From Cupriavidus pampae (GTDB taxonomy: Bacteria > Pseudomonadota > Gammaproteobacteria > Burkholderiales > Burkholderiaceae): 64,000 nt of DNA. Where the stretch lies: contig NZ_CAJZAG010000013.1 of NCBI RefSeq assembly GCF_914271485.1, positions 159,166-223,165 of the forward strand. Reading direction: 5' to 3'. Both the position numbers and the translations under genes were made by a program. Each line of letters starts with the position of its first letter. Position 1 is the first letter of the stretch. This document shows, in pieces, positions 25,574 to 35,172 of this stretch. The notes beneath the pieces were generated by a model, which was not told the origin of the DNA, ran no database searches, and was given only the letters and a program-made list of their open reading frames with translations.

Positions 25574-26875
25574 ATGTCATTCCCGCGTTGCCTGAGGCTG
25601 GCGCTGCTTTGCGCGTCCACCTTCGGCATGTCGGTGTCGCTTGCCGCGCCCCCACATGCCATCCCCGCTCTATCCATTGAAGAGGCCGCCGCGCTCGCCA
25701 CAGCGCATGCGCGCGATGCCGAGAATTCGTACGGTGCCATCGAGTCGGCAGTACAACAGGCGGTGGCTGCCGGGCAGTTGCCCGACCCCGTCCTCAAAGT
25801 TGGACTGAACGATGTCCCCATCAACGGCACGGACAAGTTCTCGCTGAGTCGTGACTCCATGACCACGCGCTCAGTCAGCGTGCTGCAGGAGTTCACGCGT
25901 GCTGACAAGCGACGGGCACGCACCGCGCGTTTCGAGGCCGAAGCCGCTTCCGCAGATGCGCGGCGCATGCTCGGCATGACCAACGTCCAACGCAACGCCG
26001 TGGCCGCATGGATCGACCGCTGGTACGCCGAGCAGGCGGCCGTCTTGCTCGGTCATCATTCGCATCCGTTGAATCTCGCGCAGGAAGCCGCCAATGCAGC
26101 CTATCGCGGCGGCCGAGGCACGCGCGCCGACGTGCTATCCGCACAACTGGAAGTGCAAAAACTGCGCGACCGAGAAAGCGAGAACCAGGCGGTGCTCGAC
26201 ACTGCCACCGTCAATCTATCGCGCTGGATCGGCGCGGATGCGACCCGGCCACTTGGCGAGCGCCCTGTGCTGGCCATACCGGACCGAGTCGAGCAACTCA
26301 TCCGCACACGTTACGACGGCGTGCCGGAAGTTGCCGCCGCCCAGCGCGAGGTGACCCTGGCGGAGAGCGAGGTACGCGTGGCGGACGAAGCGCGCAAGCC
26401 CGACATCGCGGTGGAGTTGATGTACAGCCAGCGTGGCGCCGCATATTCCAACCTGACTTCGATCAACGTGAGCTTTCCGCTGCCGTGGGATCGCGCCAAT
26501 CGGCAGGATCGCGAGGTGTCCGCTCGGCTCGCGCAGGCCACGGAGGCACGTGCAAAGGCTGAAATCATCCAGCGTAATACGGACGCCATCGTTGGCGCGC
26601 GCCTCGCGGAGTTGCGTCGCAACCTCGAACGCCTCAGGCGGTATGACGATGCCACGCTGCCGCTGGCCAATGCACAGGCCGAAGCCGCGCTGACGGCCTA
26701 TCGCGCCAATACCGGGTCGCTGCTGGCCGTGGCGGAAGCCAACCACCGTGCCATCGATACCGCCTTGGAACGGCTGGCGCTCGAACAACGCACGACCCGC
26801 CTCTGGGCCGAACTCACCTTCCTGACCCCATTGGCCACCGCACAAACCGAACCCGCCACCAAGGACGTCAAATGA
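25574..26875 (+). CDS. cusC: outer-membrane efflux protein CusC (TolC-like)
   Basis: The ATG at 25574 is chosen for the strong GGAGG 5 bases upstream, giving 433 residues. A Sec leader (LALLCASTFGMSVSLAAP) is followed by ALSIEEAAALATAHARD, the usual start of TolC-family repeats. Long helical stretches (AQREVTLAESEVRVADEARKPDIAVELMYSQRG) and the domain transition SFPLPWDRANRQDREVSARLAQA are typical of the two OEP repeats. No lipobox Cys is seen, unlike E. coli CusC. Its stop overlaps the cusB start by four bases. It forms the outer-membrane channel of a tripartite Cu(I)/Ag(I) efflux complex. Confidence 0.9.
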   Translation: MSFPRCLRLALLCASTFGMSVSLAAPPHAIPALSIEEAAALATAHARDAENSYGAIESAVQQAVAAGQLPDPVLKVGLNDVPINGTDKFSLSRDSMTTRSVSVLQEFTRADKRRARTARFEAEAASADARRMLGMTNVQRNAVAAWIDRWYAEQAAVLLGHHSHPLNLAQEAANAAYRGGRGTRADVLSAQLEVQKLRDRESENQAVLDTATVNLSRWIGADATRPLGERPVLAIPDRVEQLIRTRYDGVPEVAAAQREVTLAESEVRVADEARKPDIAVELMYSQRGAAYSNLTSINVSFPLPWDRANRQDREVSARLAQATEARAKAEIIQRNTDAIVGARLAELRRNLERLRRYDDATLPLANAQAEAALTAYRANTGSLLAVAEANHRAIDTALERLALEQRTTRLWAELTFLTPLATAQTEPATKDVK

Positions 26876-28182
26876 ATCCACGACTGAAAGTTGCCGCGGC
26901 GTGCGTGGTGCTGATCGGTGCGGCCGGCTATGCCGGCTATCGTCTCGGCGTTTCCGAAGGCGCGTCCGCGATGCAAGGCCCATCGATGGCAGGCGCGACG
27001 GCGGCTCCCGGCAACGTCGATCCGCAAACTGGCAAGACAGTGCTCTACTGGCACGATCCAATGGTGCCGGGGCAGCGCTTCGACAAGCCGGGCAAATCGC
27101 CATTCATGGACATGCAACTGGTGCCGGTCTATGCCGATGGCAATAGTGCTGACGCGAGCGGTGTCACGATCGACAGCCGGGTCACGCAGAACCTCGGCAT
27201 CCGTACGGCAGAGGTAAAGCCCGCGCAAGCCTCCTCCATGCTCGACGCCGCCGGCAACGTGGCGATCGACGAGCGCAGCGTCCAGGTCATTCAGGCAAGA
27301 ACCAGCGGCTTCGTGCAGCATGTGGGCGTGCGGGCCACACTCGATCCGGTGCGACGGGGCCAGACCTTGGTTACCCTCTACGCCCCCGACTGGGTGGCAG
27401 CGCAGCAGGAATACCTGGCCGTGGCGCGACTGTCCCAAGGCGATCTCTCGGATGCGGCAAAAGCGCGCATGCTGCAAGCCGGCATGACACCAGCGCAGGC
27501 CGATGCAGTCGTCCGCTCGGGAAAGCTGCAGACGGCCCAGGGAATCGCCAGCCCGCTTGATGGCGTAGTGACTGAAATCGCGGTCCGCGAGGGAATGACG
27601 GTCACGCCGGGTATGACCTTGTTCCGATTGGCCGATCTTGGCCAGGTGTGGGTAATTGCCGAAGTGCCCGAGGCGCAGGCGCGTGGCATTACACCGGGGC
27701 AAGTTGTCACCGTTTCTACCACGGCCGCCCCCGAGCCGGTCACCGGCAAGGTCGATGCAGTTCTCCCCGACGTCAATCCCGCCACACGCACCATCAAGGT
27801 CCGCATCGTCTTGCCAAACCACCAGCGCAAGCTGGTGCCCGGCATGTTTGCCAACGTGCGGTTTCAAGGCGGTAAACAGCCCGACATGCTGCAGATTCCA
27901 TCCGAAGCCGTGATTCGCACGGGTCAGCGCACCATCGTCATGGTCGATGCTGGGGCGCAAGGGTATGTGTCCACAGAAATCCGCACCGGTCACGAAACCG
28001 ATGGCATGACCGAAGTCCTTTCCGGACTGTCTGCCGGCCAGAAGGTCGTGACGTCTGGCCAGTTTCTGATCGATTCCGAAGCCAGCCTGCGTGGCACGTC
28101 GACACGCCTTGCATCGCCGACAGAGCCATCCGCGCCCGCCATGCCGGAAAGCGGAAGCATGGGACAAGGAGCGAAGCCATGA
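26872..28182 (+). CDS. cusB: periplasmic adaptor CusB with heavy-metal-binding N-terminus
   Basis: This 436-residue membrane-fusion protein has an N-terminal anchor (AAACVVLIGAAGYAGYRLG). Residues about 58-85 form the heavy-metal-binding domain YWHDPM...FDKPGKSPFMDMQLVPVYAD. It has the same three Met positions (PM and MDM) used by E. coli CusB to take up Cu(I)/Ag(I). A barrel-sandwich/lipoyl region (GNVAIDERSVQVIQARTSGFVQHVGV), a helical hairpin and a beta-barrel (GQVVTVSTTAAPEPVTGKVDAVLPDVNPATRTIKVRI) follow. It overlaps both cusC and cusA by four bases, so the three are translationally coupled. Confidence 0.94.
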   Translation: MNPRLKVAAACVVLIGAAGYAGYRLGVSEGASAMQGPSMAGATAAPGNVDPQTGKTVLYWHDPMVPGQRFDKPGKSPFMDMQLVPVYADGNSADASGVTIDSRVTQNLGIRTAEVKPAQASSMLDAAGNVAIDERSVQVIQARTSGFVQHVGVRATLDPVRRGQTLVTLYAPDWVAAQQEYLAVARLSQGDLSDAAKARMLQAGMTPAQADAVVRSGKLQTAQGIASPLDGVVTEIAVREGMTVTPGMTLFRLADLGQVWVIAEVPEAQARGITPGQVVTVSTTAAPEPVTGKVDAVLPDVNPATRTIKVRIVLPNHQRKLVPGMFANVRFQGGKQPDMLQIPSEAVIRTGQRTIVMVDAGAQGYVSTEIRTGHETDGMTEVLSGLSAGQKVVTSGQFLIDSEASLRGTSTRLASPTEPSAPAMPESGSMGQGAKP

Positions 28183-31100
28183 TCGCGCGCATCATTCTGG
28201 CATCGATCCGTCATCGCATCCTCGTGCTGCTGGCTACAGTCATGCTGATCGCCTGGGGGTTGTGGGCGATTCACGGCACACCACTCGATGCGCTGCCGGA
28301 TCTGTCCGACACGCAGGTCATCATCCGCACACCGTTCCCCGGGCAGGCGCCACAGCTGGTGGAGAATCAGGTGACCTATCCGCTCACCACCACGATGTTA
28401 TCGGTGCCGGGGGCAAAGACGGTACGGGGCTACTCGTTCTTTGGAGATTCGTTTGTCTACGTCCTGTTCGAAGACGGGACCGACCCGTACTGGGCGCGCT
28501 CGCGTGTGCTGGAGTACCTGAATCAGGTGCAGTCGCGACTGCCGGCGGCAGCCAGGCCTGCGTTAGGGCCCGACGCTACCGGCGTGGGCTGGATCTATGA
28601 GTACGCGTTGGTCGACCGCACCGGCCAGCATGACCTGAGCCAACTGCGCGCGTTGCAGGACTGGTTCCTGCGCTTCGAGCTGAAATCCCTGCCGAACGTC
28701 GCCGAGGTGGCATCACTGGGTGGCATGGTTCGCCAGTACCAGGTGGTTCTGATGCCTGATCGTCTGCGCGCCTATAACCTTTCGCAGGCCAAGGTGCTCG
28801 CGGCGATCCGTGGCGCCAATCAGGAGGCAGGTGGCTCGGTACTGGAACTCGGGGAAGCCGAGTACATGGTGAGGGCATCGGGCTATCTCAAGACGCTCGC
28901 CGACTTCAGACAGATTCCGATCGAGACCAGCGGCGCGGGCATCGCCGTCCGACTCGGGGATATCGCCAACATCCAGCTCGGGCCGGAAACGCGACGCGGA
29001 ATCTCCGAGCTCGATGGCGAGGGCGAGGTGGCTGGCGGCGTGATCGTGATGCGTTCGGGCAAGAATGCGCTGGAGACGATCGATGCGGTCAAGGCCAAAC
29101 TGGAAGCGCTCAAGAAAAGCCTGCCCGCCGGCGTCGAGATCGTCACGACCTACGATCGATCCGGGCTGATTCACCGTGCCGTGGACAATCTCACCCACAA
29201 GCTCATCGAAGAATTCATCGTCGTCGCACTGGTCTGCCTGGCGTTCTTGTTTCATCTGCGTTCCGCGTTGGTGGCCATCGTGTCGCTGCCTCTTGGTGTG
29301 CTGGCCGCCTTTGTCGTCATGCGGTACCAGGGCGTCAATGCCAACATCATGTCGCTGGGCGGCATTGCGATTGCAATTGGCGCGATGGTGGATGCTGCCG
29401 TGGTGATGATCGAGAACGCGCACAAGCATCTGGAGCGCTGGCATGCGGGACATCCTGACGAGCCGATGTCCGGCGCCGAACGCTGGCGCGTGATTGGCGA
29501 AGCCGCCGCGGAGGTAGGTCCGGCGCTGTTCTTCTCGCTGCTGATCATCACGCTGTCCTTTGTGCCGGTGTTCACGCTCGAGGCGCAGGAAGGCCGCCTG
29601 TTTTCACCCCTGGCCTTCACAAAGACGTACTCGATGGCGGCCGCTGCGGGTCTGTCGATCACGCTGGTGCCCGTGCTCATGGGCTACCTTATTCGTGGCC
29701 GTATCCCCAGCGAGCACGCCAATCCACTCAACCGTTGCCTGATCCGCGCCTATCAGCCGTTCCTCGCACATGTACTCCGGCATCCACGCGCCACCATCGT
29801 GGTCGCCGTTGTCGCGCTGGCGGCAACGGCCTGGCCCATCTCGCGCATCGGCGGCGAGTTCATGCCACCACTCGATGAAGGCGATCTGCTCTACATGCCC
29901 TCGGCACTCCCGGGACTGTCCGCTGGCAAGGCCGCTCAGTTGTTGCAGCAGACAGATCGGTTGATCAAGTCGGTGCCGGAAGTCGCCACCGTCCACGGCA
30001 AGGCCGGCCGCGCCGACTCGGCGACCGATCCAGCGCCACTGGAGATGTTCGAAACCACGATCCAGTTCAAGCCACGCGACCAATGGCGCGCGGGCATGAC
30101 ACCGGACAAGCTGGTGGAGGAACTCGATCGCGTGGTCAAGGTGCCGGGCCTGTCGAACATCTGGGTGCCACCGATCCGCAACCGCATCGATATGCTGGCC
30201 ACCGGCATCAAGAGTCCGATCGGCATCAAGGTGGCGGGCACCGACCTCAAAGAAATTGACCGGATTGCGACGCGTATCGAGGAGACCGTGAAGACCATCC
30301 CCGGTGTCACGTCCGCGCTGGCGGAGCGGCTCACCGGCGGGCGTTATATCGACATCGATATCGACCGTGCGGCCGCGGGTCGCTATGGACTCAATATCAG
30401 CGACATTCAGAGCATCGTTTCCTCGGCGATTGGTGGCGACAACATTGGAGAAGTGGTCGATGGGTTGGCGCGCTTTCCGATCAATCTACGATATCCGCGC
30501 GACTACCGCGATTCCGTCGAGCAACTGCGCAGCCTTCCGATCGTGACGGATCGTGGCCAACAGATCGTCTTGTCCGATGTGGCACGCATCCACGTGGTGC
30601 AGGGGCCGCCGATGCTGCGCAGCGAGAATGCCCGGCTGTCGGGTTGGATCTATGTTGACCTTCGCGGACGCGACCTGCGTTCAGCGGTGCGTGACATGCA
30701 GGCTGCGGTGGCCAAGGCGGTGCCGATGCCGGCCGGCTATTCGCTGAGCTGGTCGGGGCAGTTCGAGTATCTGGAGCGCGCAAGTGCCAAGCTGAAGCTG
30801 GTGGTGCCGTTCACGTTGCTGATCATCTTCGTGCTGCTCTATCTGGTATTCGGGCGCCTCGATGAGGCACTGCTGATCATGGGGATGTTGCCGCTGTCGT
30901 TGATCGGTGGCTTCTGGCTGCTATACCTTCTCGGGTACAACCTGTCTGTGGCGGGCGTGGTCGGTTTCATCGCATTGGCGGGCGTCACGGCCGAATTTGG
31001 CGTGATCATGCTGCTTTACCTCAAGCACGCGTGGCGCGACCGACTTGAGCAGGGAGAAACGGGAACCACCGCGCTGCTTGCAGCCATTCAGGAAGGCGCC

Positions 31101-31343
31101 GTGCAGCGTGTGCGCCCCAAGGCCATGACGGTGGCCGTCATTCTCGCCGGGCTGATCCCGATCATGTGGTCGCATGGCACCGGTTCCGAGGTCATGCAAC
31201 GCATCGCAGCGCCGATGATCGGCGGCATGATCACGGCACCGCTGCTGTCGCTATTCGTGGTTCCCGCGGTCTACCTGCTGATGCGCCGTCGTCAGGCGAC
31301 GCCGGCCGCGACGGGGTCCGTGCCCAACATCAGGCGGCCTTGA
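28179..31343 (+). CDS. cusA: Cu(I)/Ag(I) efflux RND transporter CusA
   Basis: This 1054-residue HME-RND pump has about 12 membrane segments. The metal-relay methionines of E. coli CusA are conserved at identical positions: M573 (LLYMPSA), M623 (PLEMFET) and M672 (RIDMLATG). The proton-relay motif GGIAIAIGAMVDAAVVMIENAHKHLE in TM4 has the DxxxD/E arrangement of the heavy-metal RND group. VPPIRNRIDMLATGIKSPIGIKV is nearly the E. coli sequence from memory. This makes the monovalent copper/silver assignment much stronger than CzcA or other divalent pumps. No cusF, cusRS or copRS is seen next to the operon in the window. Confidence 0.96.
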   Translation: MIARIILASIRHRILVLLATVMLIAWGLWAIHGTPLDALPDLSDTQVIIRTPFPGQAPQLVENQVTYPLTTTMLSVPGAKTVRGYSFFGDSFVYVLFEDGTDPYWARSRVLEYLNQVQSRLPAAARPALGPDATGVGWIYEYALVDRTGQHDLSQLRALQDWFLRFELKSLPNVAEVASLGGMVRQYQVVLMPDRLRAYNLSQAKVLAAIRGANQEAGGSVLELGEAEYMVRASGYLKTLADFRQIPIETSGAGIAVRLGDIANIQLGPETRRGISELDGEGEVAGGVIVMRSGKNALETIDAVKAKLEALKKSLPAGVEIVTTYDRSGLIHRAVDNLTHKLIEEFIVVALVCLAFLFHLRSALVAIVSLPLGVLAAFVVMRYQGVNANIMSLGGIAIAIGAMVDAAVVMIENAHKHLERWHAGHPDEPMSGAERWRVIGEAAAEVGPALFFSLLIITLSFVPVFTLEAQEGRLFSPLAFTKTYSMAAAAGLSITLVPVLMGYLIRGRIPSEHANPLNRCLIRAYQPFLAHVLRHPRATIVVAVVALAATAWPISRIGGEFMPPLDEGDLLYMPSALPGLSAGKAAQLLQQTDRLIKSVPEVATVHGKAGRADSATDPAPLEMFETTIQFKPRDQWRAGMTPDKLVEELDRVVKVPGLSNIWVPPIRNRIDMLATGIKSPIGIKVAGTDLKEIDRIATRIEETVKTIPGVTSALAERLTGGRYIDIDIDRAAAGRYGLNISDIQSIVSSAIGGDNIGEVVDGLARFPINLRYPRDYRDSVEQLRSLPIVTDRGQQIVLSDVARIHVVQGPPMLRSENARLSGWIYVDLRGRDLRSAVRDMQAAVAKAVPMPAGYSLSWSGQFEYLERASAKLKLVVPFTLLIIFVLLYLVFGRLDEALLIMGMLPLSLIGGFWLLYLLGYNLSVAGVVGFIALAGVTAEFGVIMLLYLKHAWRDRLEQGETGTTALLAAIQEGAVQRVRPKAMTVAVILAGLIPIMWSHGTGSEVMQRIAAPMIGGMITAPLLSLFVVPAVYLLMRRRQATPAATGSVPNIRRP

Positions 31344-31747
31344 CTGCGAGCGTCTTCGACCATCCTGAAGAAACGGGCAGCGGTGTCCGCCATGATGGGT
31401 TCGGCGGGCATGCTGTCCTTGTATTCGTCGGCGCTGACGTGACCATCCTCGTTCGCGTCCATCGCATCATGGATGCTGGCCAGTTCATCATCGCTCTTGC
31501 CAACGAGCTGCTTTGCGAGCTCGCTTCGCGAGATGAAGCCGTCCTCATTGCTGTCGGTGGCCTTGAGCACTTCGTTCTTCTGTGCGTCAACCATGTCGAC
31601 GACCTTGATATCGAAACCACGGGCGCGGAAGCCCGCCATGGCGTCCGCATTTGCCGCCGCAGTGTCAGCCGCCTGCGCGCGCCGCGTTGTCGACCACGCC
31701 TGGGCATTGCGCACCGCGTCCGCGCCACCGATCGTCAATCCATTCAT
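31292..31747 (-). CDS. EF-hand domain protein, 151 aa
   Basis: The ATG at 31747 is preceded by GGAGAG; an upstream in-frame ATG at 31774 has no ribosome site. Two canonical calcium loops are present, DSNEDGFISRSEL and DANEDGHVSADEY, each with acidic residues at positions 1, 3, 5 and a final Glu or Asp-Glu pair. No signal peptide is obvious, so a cytoplasmic Ca2+-binding role is possible, unusual for bacteria but common in this order. The C-terminal end overlaps the end of cusA by 52 bases on the opposite strand. Function beyond calcium binding is unknown. Confidence 0.82.
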   Translation of the reverse strand: MNGLTIGGADAVRNAQAWSTTRRAQAADTAAANADAMAGFRARGFDIKVVDMVDAQKNEVLKATDSNEDGFISRSELAKQLVGKSDDELASIHDAMDANEDGHVSADEYKDSMPAEPIMADTAARFFRMVEDARSQGRLMLGTDPVAAGVA

Positions 31748-32046
31748 CAAGTTCTCTCCTAGATAGACATCCACCGGGACATTCCGGCAATGGAATCGTA
31801 GTGGGCGGCTACTGGAATTGACGTTGGATTAAGTGCGGTTTACGGCGCTAATTTCAGTATTTTAGGCATTGGTTACCGCATCTTTTTGCTTTTTATTTCA
31901 AGCAAGGTATCCACCGACATATCACAGGGAAAGTGAATGCTGATGAGCTGCTGTCTCAGAAACTTTCACATCTATCACCAAATCTTTGACTTCTCGCCGA
32001 TCGTGTCTCTGTGCAGTATTGAGTACTGAACTTGATGAGGTCGACG

Positions 32047-33573
32047 ATGGCGGAACGGGACAAGGTAGACACCACTCGCAGGCTGCTCACGGTCCTCGGC
32101 GCGACTAGCCCCCTGACGTTGGCATCGCTATCGGCGGCGCCATTGCCGGCGGCGGCGGCCGAATCAAAAGGGGGGGCCCGCGAGCCCGCCACCGCCGCCA
32201 ACAAAGAGGTTCAGCCACCGGCCGGCCTGCCGATGCACGCCGGCTATGCGCAGGTGATCGCGCGCATGGCCTATGTGTGGGGCTGGCCCATGGTCAATAT
32301 GCTCAACCGCTTTGCACGCATTACCCAGGCGCCCCACCCCGGCCTGCTGAACGGCGTATTGCCAGCAGCGCCTCGCGGTCAGGTGGGCATGCTGCACGAC
32401 TACATCGATCCCGCGGAAACGTTCGTGACCTGCCCGAACCAGGACGTGGTTTATGGACTGGGCTTTTTCCAGCTGGATGAAGAACCCGTCGTGGCACAGG
32501 TCCCCAATTTTGGCGATCGGTTCTGGGTCTACGCGCTGTACGACGCACGAACCAATCAGTTCGGTCAGATCGGCAAGCCCTATCGCACTAAGCCCGGGTT
32601 CTACCTGCTGGCCGGGCCGAACTGGAAAGGCAGCAAGCCCGCCAACGTCACGGCGATCATCCGCTGCCCGACGTCGCTGGCCAACGCTATTCCGCGGGTC
32701 TTTATGAACGACACGGCCGAGGATCGCAAGGCGATTCAGCCGGTTATCAATCAGATCGTGTTCTACCCGTTGAAGCAGTTCGATGGCCGCATGAAAACCA
32801 TCGACTGGGCAAAGGCGCCCGAGATTCCCGGCCCCAAAGCCGATGCCGGCGCCAGCGACGGCGAGACCAAATGGGTCATCCCGGAGAAGTTCTTCGACCA
32901 GTTCGGACAGGTGCTGGACACCGTGCCGCCACTCCCCGGCGAAGAGGCGCTATACGCCCAGTTCCGTTCGCTGATGGAAGTCGCCAACCGCGATGCGGAA
33001 ATCAAGAAGGTGCTCGTGTCGACGGCCGTCGAGACCGAGCGTGACGCGATCGGGCCGTTCTTCGAATGGCGCCGCAACGGCTTGCCCGCCGGCAACGGCT
33101 GGAACCGCTCGACCAACAACGCTCAGACCGGTTTCGACTACTTCGATCGCACCGGCACGGCCAAGTCGAACATGTTCGACAACCGCCCTACCGAGACCCA
33201 GTATTTCTACACCGACTTCGATGCGGCCGGCGTGGCATTGAGCGGCGCCAGCAACTACGAGATAGTCTTCCCCGCCGGACAGCAACCGCCAGTCAATGGC
33301 TTCTGGTCGCTAACGCTCTATAACGACAAGCACCTGTTCCACCCCAACAACCTCAAGCGTTATTCACTGGGCACCAAGAACACCACCCTCAAGCGAAACG
33401 CCGACGGATCGCTAACGATATATGCCGGCGCGACATCGCCCGGCGCGGAGCGCGAGTCCAACTGGTTGCCCGCACCCGCCGGCGCCTTCTCGCTCTATAT
33501 CCGTGCCTATTGGGGCAAGCAGCCGATTCTCGATGGTTCGTGGAAGCCTCCCGCGATTCGCAAGATGGCGTAA
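32047..33573 (+). CDS. DUF1254/DUF1214 exported protein (1st of pair)
   Basis: The ATG at 32047 (GAGG 6 bases upstream) gives 508 residues; TTG 32032 and ATG 32035 are in frame but lack a site. An Ala-rich leader (LTLASLSAAPLPAAAA) suggests export. The N-terminal DUF1254 domain shows AYVWGWPMVNMLNRF and CPNQDVVYGLGFFQLDEEPVV. The C-terminal DUF1214 domain shows YFYTDFDAAGVALSGASNYEIVFPAG, GFWSLTLYNDKHLF and YAGATSPGAERESNWLPAP. These domains always occur together but have no established biochemical function. It is followed 43 bases later by a second member, so the two probably act together. Confidence 0.88.
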   Translation: MAERDKVDTTRRLLTVLGATSPLTLASLSAAPLPAAAAESKGGAREPATAANKEVQPPAGLPMHAGYAQVIARMAYVWGWPMVNMLNRFARITQAPHPGLLNGVLPAAPRGQVGMLHDYIDPAETFVTCPNQDVVYGLGFFQLDEEPVVAQVPNFGDRFWVYALYDARTNQFGQIGKPYRTKPGFYLLAGPNWKGSKPANVTAIIRCPTSLANAIPRVFMNDTAEDRKAIQPVINQIVFYPLKQFDGRMKTIDWAKAPEIPGPKADAGASDGETKWVIPEKFFDQFGQVLDTVPPLPGEEALYAQFRSLMEVANRDAEIKKVLVSTAVETERDAIGPFFEWRRNGLPAGNGWNRSTNNAQTGFDYFDRTGTAKSNMFDNRPTETQYFYTDFDAAGVALSGASNYEIVFPAGQQPPVNGFWSLTLYNDKHLFHPNNLKRYSLGTKNTTLKRNADGSLTIYAGATSPGAERESNWLPAPAGAFSLYIRAYWGKQPILDGSWKPPAIRKMA

Positions 33574-33616
33574 CGATCGACAACCCTCCGCGAACACATA
33601 CAACCTAGGGCTTGAG

Positions 33617-35137
33617 ATGAAGAACTATCCCTGGATTTCTATCGCATTGAGCACCGTTGCGCTCGGCCTCTCCAGCGCCGCGGTAGCGCAAAGCTCTCGC
33701 TACGATGCCCTCGCCAATGCCCCGTTCGAGAAGGATTACCCCACGCCCGAAACCTCGCGCATGCTGCAGGAGGAACTGATCTTCCAGCGCGCGACGCAAG
33801 CGTATTTGTGGGCGTTGCCGGCCCTCAATATCTGGGCGATGATGGAAGGCTCGGAGAAAGTCTTCGGTGGAGGCTACAACGTTCTGCCGGTCTGGAAGGA
33901 ACGAATCAAGGCTTCCACGCAGGTAACGACGCCAAACTCCGACGTTGTTTATGCGATGGGCTATCTGGATCTCAAGAAGGACGGTCCGATGGTCGTCGAA
34001 GCGCCGGCTGGGGTGCAGGGCATTATTGACGACTTCTTCCAGCGCCCACTGGTGGGCCCAACCACCGACGGCCGCAGTTGGACTGGCGATGTGGGCCTGG
34101 CCGGTCCGGACAAGGGCAAAGGCGGAACCTACGTCCTGCTGCCCCCTGACTATAAGGGTGAGCCGCCGAAGGGCACCCTGCCCAAGGGCGCATTCGTCTA
34201 CCGGTCCCGCACGTACAACGTGTTCCTGTTCTGGCGCACGTTCTTCAGCGATCCGAAGGACCTGTCGAAGCCGAACGCCCAGATTGCGGCTACACGCATC
34301 TATCCGCTGGGCCAGAAGGCGTCGGCCAAGCCAATGCAGTTCCCCGACGCCAATAGCAAGCCAGCCAATCTCCTGTTTCCGCGCGATGCGAGTTACTTCG
34401 ACATGATGTCGCGCTTTATCGACAGCGAATACGTGGATCCCGCCGACCTCGACATGCGGGGATTCCTGCATACGATCGGCATCGAGAAAGGCAAGCCGTT
34501 CTCGCCGAGCCCGGAAATGCGGAGCCTGCTCGAGCGTGCCGCGCAAACCGGCTTCAAGATCAGCAAGGTCGTGATCGCCGATATGGTCGCGAAGGAGCCC
34601 GGCGGCAAATACTATCCCGATCGGCAATGGGTCAACGTATTCGCCGGCGAGGACACCTCGTTCCAATCCGCACACACCTATACCAACCTCGAACAGCGGT
34701 CGGGGTATTTCACCAGCGCCTATTCCGCCAGCCCGGGCATGGTGAAGAACATCGTGAACGCGGGCGCAAAGTATCCGGTCACCTCGCGCGACAAGGATGG
34801 CAACTTCCTCGATGGCGCTCAATCGTACGCATTGCACCTGCCACCGAATATCCCCGCAAAGAACTTCTGGTCCGTCACGGTCTACGACGGCACCACGGCG
34901 TCCGGGCTCGACAACGGCCAGCCGTTCCCGTCGCTCAACCAGATGGACAAGCCTGTACAGAATGCCGACGGCTCGACCGACCTGTACTTCGGCCCGACCG
35001 CGCCGGCCAACAAGGAAAAGAACTGGCTCCGCACGGTGCCGGGCAAGGGCTACTTCGTCATTCTGCGGCTATATTCGCCCGAGAAAGCCTTCTTCGATCA
35101 AACGTGGAAGCCCGGAGACATCGAGAAAGCGCGCTGA
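33617..35137 (+). CDS. DUF1254/DUF1214 exported protein (2nd of pair)
   Basis: The ATG at 33617 gives 506 residues and a clean Sec leader (ISIALSTVALGLSSAAVAQS). The domain plan matches its neighbour but the sequences are clearly divergent: YLWALPALNIWAMMEG and TTPNSDVVYAMGYLDLKKDGPMVVEAP in DUF1254; NFWSVTVYDGTTASGL and LYFGPTAPANKEKNWLRTVPGKGYFVILRLY in DUF1214. Trp, Tyr and Pro are abundant. The terminal segment FDQTWKPGDIEK parallels LDGSWKPPAIRK in the first protein. The pair probably arose by an old duplication or forms a hetero-complex in the periplasm. Function unknown. Confidence 0.88.
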   Translation: MKNYPWISIALSTVALGLSSAAVAQSSRYDALANAPFEKDYPTPETSRMLQEELIFQRATQAYLWALPALNIWAMMEGSEKVFGGGYNVLPVWKERIKASTQVTTPNSDVVYAMGYLDLKKDGPMVVEAPAGVQGIIDDFFQRPLVGPTTDGRSWTGDVGLAGPDKGKGGTYVLLPPDYKGEPPKGTLPKGAFVYRSRTYNVFLFWRTFFSDPKDLSKPNAQIAATRIYPLGQKASAKPMQFPDANSKPANLLFPRDASYFDMMSRFIDSEYVDPADLDMRGFLHTIGIEKGKPFSPSPEMRSLLERAAQTGFKISKVVIADMVAKEPGGKYYPDRQWVNVFAGEDTSFQSAHTYTNLEQRSGYFTSAYSASPGMVKNIVNAGAKYPVTSRDKDGNFLDGAQSYALHLPPNIPAKNFWSVTVYDGTTASGLDNGQPFPSLNQMDKPVQNADGSTDLYFGPTAPANKEKNWLRTVPGKGYFVILRLYSPEKAFFDQTWKPGDIEKAR

Positions 35138-35172
35138 TGCGTGTGCGCATCTGACACCGTACACCCGCGACC

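Noticed and set aside
26698..28167. 489-codon minus-strand ORF opposite cusB
   Set aside because: The sense strand encodes a clear CusB; the antisense product has no coherent motif.
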